The position numbers were made by a program, and so were the translations under genes. The notes under the pieces were generated by a model. That model searched no databases. It was not told the origin of the DNA and saw only the letters and a list, made by a program, of their open reading frames with translations. DNA of 64,000 nucleotides. It comes from Shewanella aestuarii (lineage in GTDB: Bacteria; Pseudomonadota; Gammaproteobacteria; Enterobacterales; Shewanellaceae). The stretch lies in NCBI RefSeq assembly GCF_011765625.1, contig NZ_CP050313.1:2228501-2292500 (forward strand). The letters are read 5' to 3'. This document shows, in pieces, positions 57,213 through 64,000 of this stretch. Every line of letters begins with the position of its first letter. Position 1 is the stretch's first letter.

Positions 57213-57524
57213 TCACGATGCTTAGTACAATTTAACTAACTGCTTTCTATCAACTGATTGGCAATATCATGCAAATTTGCAAGCCTTTTAGGTCAATAAT
57301 TTAAACATGTAAAAACAATCTTTCATTTCGTTATCAATGCTACAAAAGTCAGCAGCAATAAACTCGATTTTTTGCTGCTGCAAATCACCAGAAAGTGCTA
57401 ACATTGCTGTATGCAAGTTACCTACAAGTTATCTAGTTGTTGGAGATGAGTGTTTTATACTCATCTCCCCCTGAAAAAAGAACATTTTACCGACATATAA
57501 TAAGAGCAATAATTAATACTTTTT
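57213..57524. other. Intergenic region with hairpin before the HD-GYP gene
   Basis: 312 bp without a gene. At 57442-57468, GGAGATGAGT, a 7-nt loop and ACTCATCTCC form a perfect 10-bp hairpin, 57 bp before the HD-GYP start. No T-run follows, so it is not a typical terminator. It could be a 5'-UTR structure or a protein site. Confidence 0.55.
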
Positions 57525-58778
57525 ATGAAAAAAAACCTTAGAATTGACGTATCAGAACTTAGAGTTGGGATGTTTGTTAGCTTACCTATCTCATGGAAAG
57601 AACATCCATTCTTATTCAATCAATTTAAAATTAAGTCTCACTCACAGATTGAAGTGATAAAATCGCTAGGCTTGGACATGGTTTTTTTTAATCCTGACAG
57701 AAGTGATGTAGAATCCAGCGATACAAACCATAAATGTTCAGAGCAGAAAGAGGATGAAATCTCTGTCAACTCCTTAAAATTGAAAATGCAAGAACAAAAG
57801 TCTGCGCAAATTGAAGAAAACAAAAAACTAAAACGCAATTTAAAAAAAACCGAAAAACAATTTGACCGCTCTGTCTCTATGATGCGTTCAATGGTGACCA
57901 AAATATCAAGTCGCCCATTAAACGCAGTGAATGACGCCAAAGATCTCATTAGCAATCTGACCTCTATGTTACTTGATGAACAAAACCTTGCTTTACATCT
58001 AATGGGCGATGCCAAATCAGGAGATGTGCTTTATCATCACTCATTAAATATCTCCATGATTTGCATGTTAATGGCAAAAGAGCTTGGTTGGACACGCGAA
58101 GAAATTGAACTGGTTGGTATTGGCTGTTTATTTCATGATATTGGCAAATTGAAAATCCCCTCCACTATCATTAATAAAGTTGTCCCACTATCCACCCCAG
58201 AAGAAAACTTAGTTAAACAACATCCATTAATGAGCTTAAATTTTTTAAAATTGGCTGATAGTTTCCCTGAAGAAGCCAAACCTATGATAGCTAACCATCA
58301 TGAATATCTTGATGGTAGTGGTTCCCCCAAAGGTATAAAAGAGCAAGAGCTTGATAAATTCTCACAGCTAATCTGCGTCGTTAATGAGTACGATAATTTA
58401 TGTAACGGTAATTTGAGGGTGAAAGCGAAAACACCTAGTGTCGCTTTAGGATTATTGTATAAAAACTATAAAACCAAACTTAATAAAGAATACACTGAAA
58501 AGCTGATAAAAATGCTTGGCGTATACCCACCAGGCAGCATAGTAGAATTATCAAGCGGGCAATTTGGTATGGTTATGTCGGTTAACTTAAATGACATTTT
58601 GCATCCAAGTATTATCGCATACGACCCGTTAGTGCCAAAAGAACAAGCGCCAATTGTTAATCTTGCTAATGAGGGGATTAACGTTGTCAGAAGCATACCT
58701 GCCTCTGGTCTTCCTGAAAAAATTTATAAATACTTATCGCCAAGAGACAACATTAGCTACGCCTTTGGCAAAGCATAA
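57525..58778 (+). CDS. HD-GYP domain phosphodiesterase-like protein with GSP variant
   Basis: A 417-residue protein with an N-terminal DUF3391-like part (RIDVSELRVGMFVSLPISW, residues 5-24, here given as LRVGMFVSL), a charged coiled-coil about 85-120, and an HD-GYP domain about 155-330. HD residues H204 and D205 lie in FHDIGKLKIP; the second motif is H258-H259-E260, D263, G264, then GSP at 266-268, where the family has GYP. So tyrosine is replaced by serine at 267. HD-GYP proteins hydrolyse c-di-GMP; metal-binding histidines are kept, so activity is possible but altered product or substrate preference cannot be ruled out. C-terminal 80 residues form a further domain. Confidence 0.9.
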   Translation: MKKNLRIDVSELRVGMFVSLPISWKEHPFLFNQFKIKSHSQIEVIKSLGLDMVFFNPDRSDVESSDTNHKCSEQKEDEISVNSLKLKMQEQKSAQIEENKKLKRNLKKTEKQFDRSVSMMRSMVTKISSRPLNAVNDAKDLISNLTSMLLDEQNLALHLMGDAKSGDVLYHHSLNISMICMLMAKELGWTREEIELVGIGCLFHDIGKLKIPSTIINKVVPLSTPEENLVKQHPLMSLNFLKLADSFPEEAKPMIANHHEYLDGSGSPKGIKEQELDKFSQLICVVNEYDNLCNGNLRVKAKTPSVALGLLYKNYKTKLNKEYTEKLIKMLGVYPPGSIVELSSGQFGMVMSVNLNDILHPSIIAYDPLVPKEQAPIVNLANEGINVVRSIPASGLPEKIYKYLSPRDNISYAFGKA

Positions 58779-58825
58779 TAATGGCCGACTTAACGGGCTT
58801 TATTCATTCTGGCGTTAGCTGTCAC

Positions 58826-59773
58826 TTATAGCCAACCTTTACGTTTGAAGAAGAAGTAAGTCCCCGCAGCACTGGCAAACATTAATCCAACCGCCATCGG
58901 ATATCCGTATTGCCAAGCAAGCTCAGGCATTCTGGCAAAGTTCATCCCATAACTACTCGCAATTAATGTTGGTGGTAAAAACACCACGGCTGAAACCGAG
59001 AAAATTTTAATGATTTTATTTTGCTGCAAGCCACTAAAGCCCATGGCAGCATCAAGCAAAAACTTCAACTTATCAAAAATAAACTGACTATGAGGCATCA
59101 AAGATTCAATATCCGATAACATTTCACGAATATCTTTTAAATTATCATCTGATAATTGCGAGCGGTAATAACGTTGCATATAACGTAATGAACGCTGAGT
59201 ATCGAGCAAACTTAAACGTATTTTTCCATTTGAGTTTTCTTGTACAGTGATTTGCTTAAACACCGCATCTAACTCTTCATCATTAAACACTTGCTCGCTT
59301 AAATTATCTAACACGGTATAAACGTCTTCGATGAGATCCGATAAATAATCCACTTTTAAATTAAAAAGTTCCAACAACAACACTTGAGGAGTGTCGATAT
59401 CAAGTCTCCCCAATCGCAAATAGTTACGCAACAGGCGTATAAGGCCAACATCCTCTTCACGTATGGTAAGCAAAAAGTTGTCGCGTAAATTAAATGAGAC
59501 GTTTACCGCACGTACATCTGAGCCTACCCGTTGTGGAAACAAAGAGTTAATATGAAGACCATCTTGGTTTTGAAAAAATCGCGCAGAAGCTTCAATCTCG
59601 TTAATATCTTCTTCATCAGGGACATCTTCAGACGAAAAACGGCTCAACCACTCTCGCTCTTCATCATTGGGCTTAAATAAATCAAGCCATAAGGTGTTAG
59701 CTGGTAAACGGTCATCGGCAGTTAATTCAGTAATTGAAAGCTGACGATTTTGATAGATATAAGCTGTGATCAT
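58826..59773 (-). CDS. corA: Magnesium/cobalt transporter CorA
   Basis: A 315-residue pentameric Mg2+ channel. A long cytoplasmic N-terminal region leads to two C-terminal helices with the signature YGMNFARMPEL near residue 278 and a basic tail (FFFKRKGWL). I use the ATG at 59773, giving MITAYIYQNRQLSI, rather than an ATG 42 bp upstream whose extension (ILLFFVKQTHGGF) has no family match. Monocistronic. Confidence 0.95.
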   Translation of the reverse strand: MITAYIYQNRQLSITELTADDRLPANTLWLDLFKPNDEEREWLSRFSSEDVPDEEDINEIEASARFFQNQDGLHINSLFPQRVGSDVRAVNVSFNLRDNFLLTIREEDVGLIRLLRNYLRLGRLDIDTPQVLLLELFNLKVDYLSDLIEDVYTVLDNLSEQVFNDEELDAVFKQITVQENSNGKIRLSLLDTQRSLRYMQRYYRSQLSDDNLKDIREMLSDIESLMPHSQFIFDKLKFLLDAAMGFSGLQQNKIIKIFSVSAVVFLPPTLIASSYGMNFARMPELAWQYGYPMAVGLMFASAAGTYFFFKRKGWL

Positions 59774-59942
59774 AAAGCCCCCATGCGTTTGTTTTACAAA
59801 AAAGAGCAAAATCAAACAAGATGTTGGTAGAAAATGGCGCTAGTTTACTAATTCTAGATTGAATGAAAAGTAAAAAAGATGAAAATAATCAAAATCAGAA
59901 GAAATCGAACTCAAACAGCTATTTTTCCTGCTTAACTAATGT

Positions 59943-59967
59943 AAAAAAGCGTCCATCGAGGACGCTT
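59943..59967 (-). terminator. Terminator after yejK
   Basis: On the minus strand AAGCGTCC, 5-nt loop, GGACGCTTTTTT: an 8-bp stem plus T-run, about 43 bp past the yejK stop. Confidence 0.88.
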
Positions 59968-60010
59968 AATATAAATTAGATTGATTTTTCAACAGCAAAA
60001 AACGTAAATA

Positions 60011-61039
60011 TTATTCACCTTTAAGGCGGCGATCAAGTTGATCTTTAAGATTCGCCGGAACACCTTTAATTAAAATGGTGTCAGAAATGGGATCATAAAT
60101 AACACGCTCGCCTAAGTGACCGCCATCAAAGCTTAGCGTAACACCACCACCTGTTCCGGAAAACTTTTTCAACGTACGTAAACTGGCCTTATCAGCAGGA
60201 AACTCTTCGTCAAGTTCATAGTTACCACCACAAGCAAAATCATAAAACGAATCCATCCCCTGATCGGCTAATTCATCTGCTAGATCTTTAACGTCAATAT
60301 CAGCACCCAGATCAGCGCGCTCAGCACAATATTCAAATACTTTATCGCGACATTGCTGACGTTCATCTTTGGTTAACTCACTGCCTGCAACAAAATCTTC
60401 AACCGCATGGATCAAAGTTTTGTTTTGTGCCTTGCTATTGACCCCTTCAACACAGCCCATAAAGTCTAGAAAGAAGTCAGCCACTTTACGCCCTGCACGG
60501 CCACGAATAAATGAAATGTATTTTTTCGAGGCTTTATCAGCTTGTAACTCAGTTAAGTCTATTCTTGCCGCCAATTGAATATTATTTAAATCCAGATGGT
60601 TGTTTTGCGACAACTCCATATCATCTAATACCGTCATAGATGATTTGGCACTTAACAGCGCAACAAACAAATATTCACTCGCCATGCTGCTGTAGCAAGA
60701 CATCAACAAAAATCCACCTTGTGAAAAATCATACTTGGCTAATTCTTGTTGCAACAGTTGGCTGGCAATCACGGTAAAATCAACAAAGCCGGTGTCACCA
60801 TCACGATAAGATTGTAACGCATTAGCAAAGGCATCATTTGCCTCACCATCTTCTTGTGGCACACCAAAATAACCGAAGCCTTTGCCCGCTTTACTCGAAT
60901 AAGTTTGATGAAGCTCCTCAAGCATGGCCTCAACCGCTTGGCTATTTAATAAAGGTTGTGGACGTAAGCGACAGGCCATTTGCCCCTGACTATCTAACGA
61001 TATCTCGTGAATAATGGCTTGTTCAATATTAATACTCAT
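60011..61039 (-). CDS. yejK: Nucleoid-associated protein YejK (NdpA)
   Basis: A 342-residue 37-kDa nucleoid-associated protein. I start at the ATG at 61039 ([20 protein letters not shown]) since the family begins there; a 38-residue upstream extension is cysteine-rich and not conserved. Family segments [20 protein letters not shown] near 186 (written [13 protein letters not shown]) and [19 protein letters not shown] near 270 are present. Divergent from yejL-yejM, the E. coli arrangement. Confidence 0.95.
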   Translation of the reverse strand: MSINIEQAIIHEISLDSQGQMACRLRPQPLLNSQAVEAMLEELHQTYSSKAGKGFGYFGVPQEDGEANDAFANALQSYRDGDTGFVDFTVIASQLLQQELAKYDFSQGGFLLMSCYSSMASEYLFVALLSAKSSMTVLDDMELSQNNHLDLNNIQLAARIDLTELQADKASKKYISFIRGRAGRKVADFFLDFMGCVEGVNSKAQNKTLIHAVEDFVAGSELTKDERQQCRDKVFEYCAERADLGADIDVKDLADELADQGMDSFYDFACGGNYELDEEFPADKASLRTLKKFSGTGGGVTLSFDGGHLGERVIYDPISDTILIKGVPANLKDQLDRRLKGE

Positions 61040-61192
61040 AAGTCCAATAACCTTTGAAGAAACAGAAATTTTGCAGAAGCTTGATATAATATACTTATTT
61101 AAACTGTGAAGGTATAGAAAACATGGGCAAGCTTGCCTGAAATCCGTTATCATTATCCGTTAATTGATAACTCTTTCACTATAGTTAAAAAT

Positions 61193-61405
61193 ATGGCAAT
61201 CCAATCAAAATACAGTAACACCCAAGTAGAAGCGCTAATTAGCGAATTATTAGCAGTGCTGAGTAAGCATCAAGCCCCCACAGATTTAAGCTTAATGGTG
61301 CTTGGTAACTGCGTGACACACTTACTTGAGAAAAAAGTACCAGCAGAATCACGTCAAGTGGTGGCAGAACAATTTGCAAAAGCATTAACGCAGTCGATCA
61401 AATAA
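61193..61405 (+). CDS. yejL: YejL family protein (DUF1414)
   Basis: A 70-residue helical protein. It begins [19 protein letters not shown] and has [20 protein letters not shown], matching YejL of E. coli (75 residues). I start at ATG 61193; a 20-residue upstream extension is not conserved. Function unknown. It lies 46 bp upstream of yejM on the same strand and opposite yejK. Confidence 0.93.
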   Translation: MAIQSKYSNTQVEALISELLAVLSKHQAPTDLSLMVLGNCVTHLLEKKVPAESRQVVAEQFAKALTQSIK

Positions 61406-61451
61406 TCGACACCTGCAGGTTTTGACAATGTATTTAGGGATCCATTAAAAC

Positions 61452-63239
61452 ATGAGCGAGCGTAAAAAACAGATGGCACGTGACAAGGTCTCACGCCTTG
61501 TTAATTGGGGACATTGGTTTGCCTTCTTTAATGGCTTGCTCGCTATGCTTATTGGGTCTCGTTACATTTCTAGTGTAGGTCAACCAGATTCCCTTATCAG
61601 TTGGGGCTATCTCACCTTAAGCACCATTGGCCATTTCACCTTTTTGGCATTTATTGTTTATATTGTTTTTATTTTCCCGATCACTTTAATACTACCTTAT
61701 TCAAAAATATTGAGAGGCTACGCCGCTTTTATTGCCTCTATGGCACTGTACACTTTGCTCTATGACACCGTTATTTATAATGACTACGGCGTGCACTTAA
61801 GCCCATTTGCGTTTGATTTAGCTTGGCAGGACCTTAACGCCTTATTGCACAGTACATCTTATATTGTTACCCCAATTGTTATCCTCATTATTGAATTAAT
61901 TGCAGCTAACTTTATCTGGAAGCGCATTGATAAAATTCAAAAACAACAATGGGGCCATAAACTGGTACTGTTTGTGGGTGCCTGTTTTATTAGTAGTCAT
62001 TTAATTCATATTTGGGCAGATGCCACCAATGTAACCGATATTACCCGCTTTGATGATACTTATCCGATATCCTATCCCGCAACGGCTAAAACCTTTATGG
62101 AATCGCATGGTGTAGAGGGTAATACGGCTTTTAGTGATCCTGAAAATTATGTGAGTAACATTAGTTATCCAATTGAGCCGCTACAATGCCAAGCCGATAA
62201 ACACCCAAATGTGCTACTAATCAGTATAGATAGTTTACGTAAAGACATGGTTGACGAGCTCACCATGCCATTTTTAAGCCAATATGCAAAACAAGCGCTA
62301 AAGTTTAACCAACACTATACTGGCGGGACTAACTTCGACACCAGCATGTTTAGCTTACTTTATGGCCTACAAGGTAATTACAGCGACAAACAAGACTTTA
62401 ACTATTTAGCGCCAGTATTAACTCAACAGCTACATCAGCAAGGCTATCAATTAAGCCTGTTTACGGGTCGACACCAGCAAAGTTTATTAAATATTAATGC
62501 CATGTTTACTGATTTCACGCCCTTTATCAGTAACGATGAAGATGGCAGTGCCAGCGCCGATATCCAAAGCATTAATGCATTACAAAACTGGAAAACCCAT
62601 CAAACAACCCCTTGGTTTGCTCTTTTAAATCTATCTGCACCTAGAAATTATGATACCCCAGTAGGTTTTCTTGGTATTGAAACCATTAAATCACCTGCTG
62701 ATTTAAAGCCAGCTCAAAAGGTGTTATTTAACCAATATCGTCAATCGCTGCGCTTTGTTGATGAACAACTGCAACAGCTATTATCAAATACAGATAAAGA
62801 TACTGTTGTCATCATTACTGGCACTAATGGTCAAGTCTTCACTAGTGATATGGATGACGCCCGACGTGATTTGTCTCCAGCAAATGTTAAAGTACCGCTT
62901 ATTATTTATTGGCCAAATATCAGAGCAAACGAGATAAATCACCGCACCAGTCATTACGGCATAGCGCCTACCATACTGAGTAAGGTATTAGGATGCACCA
63001 CCCCAGCAGAGCAATACAGTTCAGGCAGAAGTTTATTAGAGCCTAATCAAGAAACTTGGATTTACATTGGTAACAGCCGGGAGTTTGCCATATACCAAAA
63101 GAACGAAATTACCGTTTTGGGCCGTTACGGTAAGTATCGGATCTACGATTTAAATTATGACAAACGTTTAAGAAAGAAAATGAGCGCACCGGAACTCATC
63201 CAAGTGATGCGAGAAGGCCGACGTTTTTATAATCAGTAG
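61452..63239 (+). CDS. yejM: YejM (PbgA/LapC) inner-membrane protein
   Basis: A 595-residue protein with five N-terminal transmembrane helices (about residues 20-195) and a C-terminal sulfatase-like periplasmic domain. The domain starts NVLLISIDSLRKDMV near 252, continues HYTGGTNFDTSMFSLLYG near 288 and ends with PLIIYWP and HYGIAPTIL. In E. coli YejM senses LPS and controls LpxC turnover through LapB; the sulfatase-like site lacks the usual catalytic cysteine/formylglycine, as here (no CxPxR). The gene follows yejL closely. Role in this organism is by orthology. Confidence 0.94.
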   Translation: MSERKKQMARDKVSRLVNWGHWFAFFNGLLAMLIGSRYISSVGQPDSLISWGYLTLSTIGHFTFLAFIVYIVFIFPITLILPYSKILRGYAAFIASMALYTLLYDTVIYNDYGVHLSPFAFDLAWQDLNALLHSTSYIVTPIVILIIELIAANFIWKRIDKIQKQQWGHKLVLFVGACFISSHLIHIWADATNVTDITRFDDTYPISYPATAKTFMESHGVEGNTAFSDPENYVSNISYPIEPLQCQADKHPNVLLISIDSLRKDMVDELTMPFLSQYAKQALKFNQHYTGGTNFDTSMFSLLYGLQGNYSDKQDFNYLAPVLTQQLHQQGYQLSLFTGRHQQSLLNINAMFTDFTPFISNDEDGSASADIQSINALQNWKTHQTTPWFALLNLSAPRNYDTPVGFLGIETIKSPADLKPAQKVLFNQYRQSLRFVDEQLQQLLSNTDKDTVVIITGTNGQVFTSDMDDARRDLSPANVKVPLIIYWPNIRANEINHRTSHYGIAPTILSKVLGCTTPAEQYSSGRSLLEPNQETWIYIGNSREFAIYQKNEITVLGRYGKYRIYDLNYDKRLRKKMSAPELIQVMREGRRFYNQ

Positions 63240-63403
63240 TCAAAAATTGGCAGTATTATTAGTGTAAATCAGTCAAAAATGAATAGATTATAAGCAATTA
63301 ATATTCACTGATTAACTAAGTACTTGCGTCAATCTAAGTCAATTGATACAGTGCTTCCACACTAAGTTTTACCCCACGTTGCGAACTTAGTAAGCAATTA
63401 TTT
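63240..63403. other. yejM to tRNA-Pro intergenic region with an inverted repeat
   Basis: 164 bp. A weak promoter candidate for the tRNA is TTGCGT at 63324-63329 and TACAGT at 63347-63352 (17-bp spacer). ACTAAGTT and AACTTAGT, an 8-bp inverted repeat with a 15-bp spacer, lie at about 63361-63391 just before the tRNA. Confidence 0.35.
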
Positions 63404-63480
63404 CGGTATGTAGCGCAGCCCGGTAGCGCACTGTCATGGGGTGTCAGGGGTCGGAGGTTCGAATCCTCTCATACCGACCA
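63404..63480 (+). tRNA. tRNA-Pro (anticodon GGG)
   Basis: A 77-nt tRNA with acceptor CGGTATG paired to CATACCG, D-arm GCGC/GCGC, T-arm GGAGG-TTCGAAT-CCTCT with the usual TTCGA loop, discriminator A and encoded CCA. The anticodon loop is ATGGGGT, anticodon GGG at 63438-63440, reading CCC/CCU proline codons. The anticodon stem has a T-T mismatch, which is also seen in E. coli proL, so it is not damage. Confidence 0.95.
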
Positions 63481-63490
63481 AATTAAACTC

Positions 63491-63532
63491 AATAAAGCCT
63501 GTAGTCATCAAATGATTACAGGCTTTATTGTA
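63491..63532 (+). terminator. Terminator after tRNA-Pro
   Basis: AATAAAGCCTGTAGTCAT and ATGATTACAGGCTTTATT form an 18-bp stem (one G-T pair) with a 3-nt loop, followed by G and a short T-rich stretch. It lies 10 bp past the tRNA. Confidence 0.8.
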
Positions 63533-63864
63533 TCTAAAAATCATTCCTTATTATTTTTTCAGCTCATATCAACAATAAGCCAATGCAACAAACACAGGGT
63601 AATGATTTAACTTAGCGCTATAGCCTTTCATCATCTACCCTAAAACACTAATCACAGTAAATAGCTGCATTAATGGCACAACTTACACGCATTTCCATCA
63701 TAGTATTGCTGAAACGCAATGTTGCTTAATACGAACTAGCAAAAAACCAACGAAATGTTAAATAAACCAACATTAAACTTAACATTGTTAGGTTTAAAAA
63801 TTCACACATGTTAGTCTGCTTTGCTAATGAAAAAATTATTTTTCATTAAAAGAGCCCACCTTAT
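63533..63864. other. Gene-free AT-rich region between tRNA-Pro and the terminal lipoprotein gene
   Basis: About 330 bp without an ORF, promoter consensus or repeat that I can support. tRNA 3' ends are frequent phage integration sites, but I see no integrase gene or second copy of the tRNA 3' end within the window. Confidence 0.4.
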
Positions 63865-64000
63865 ATGACCAAAACAAATTCACTATTTTTAATTTCTTTC
63901 ACTTATGTCTGTGTGATGACAATGAGTGCCTGTAGCAGTACGTCAAAACTCGACGTGATAAAATCAGGAGACTCTGTGGCGTTTGTAACTATTTCAGATA
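63865..64000 (+). CDS. Small lipoprotein, 3' end cut by window edge
   Basis: An ATG at 63865 opens a frame that runs off the window after 45 codons. It begins MTKTNSLFLISF, has a hydrophobic stretch and a lipobox MSAC (C23) followed by SSTSK, a convincing lipoprotein signal. The rest is too short to assign. The upstream GAG is a poor and distant ribosome site, so the start is provisional. Confidence 0.65.
   Translation, partial: MTKTNSLFLISFTYVCVMTMSACSSTSKLDVIKSGDSVAFVTISD

Noticed and set aside
1..64000. CRISPR array, insertion sequence, prophage or integron
   Set aside because: No regularly spaced repeats, transposase, integrase or phage structural gene was seen on either strand.

Overview
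The window is chromosomal DNA from a gammaproteobacterium, almost certainly a marine Shewanella. The gene neighbourhoods point that way (sdhCDAB-sucA facing gltA; ydiJ, ppsA, ppsR and aroH; bioA facing bioBFCD; hdfR facing maoP; yejK facing yejL-yejM), as do the AT-rich base composition, the wealth of c-di-GMP and two-component genes, and a proteobacterial dedicated sortase locus. Species cannot be settled from the sequence alone. No insertion sequence, prophage or CRISPR array was seen; most of the window is core genome with a few accessory modules.

Layout. 1-7.3 kb holds TCA-cycle genes: 5'-truncated-by-window sucA and sdhBADC on the minus strand, gltA on the plus strand. 7.3-10.9 kb holds a P-loop kinase-like gene overlapping cobB, then fur, a GNAT acetyltransferase, a MarR regulator and a DUF1285 gene. 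11-18.8 kb is a carbon-node block: ydiJ, ppsA, its regulator ppsR and aroH. 18.9-24.1 kb is the biotin locus, in which bioB carries a one-base frameshift. 24.4-30.3 kb encodes a very large CHASE/PAS hybrid kinase translationally coupled to a REC-GGDEF output protein. 30.3-33.2 kb has a periplasmic ATP-dependent DNA ligase, dgkA, hdfR and maoP. 33.5-35.6 kb has an unknown outer-membrane beta-barrel candidate and a second diguanylate cyclase.

35.6-42.5 kb is the most unusual part: a Gram-negative sortase system. pdsO (OmpA-like), a VIT/vWA protein ending in an LPQTS sorting signal, and a class GN sortase form one minus-strand operon; the response regulator pdsR and sensor kinase pdsS read the other way. 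The shared intergenic region has helically phased TGGCAA repeats that look like a response-regulator operator. The gap before the LPQTS gene has a perfect 12-bp hairpin that abuts its Shine-Dalgarno and could compete with a structure that hides it. The PdsS sensor region resembles a CBM9-type fold by eye.

42.5-64 kb holds metC, creA, yegD, topA, astB, an Ig-like repeat lipoprotein with EF-hand-like loops, a DAACS symporter, a LysE-type exporter, a PhoP/PhoQ-like pair, an HD-GYP protein with a GSP variant motif, corA, yejK, yejL, yejM, tRNA-Pro(GGG) and the start of a small lipoprotein gene cut by the window end. Together, the two GGDEF proteins and the HD-GYP protein put three c-di-GMP genes in about 30 kb.
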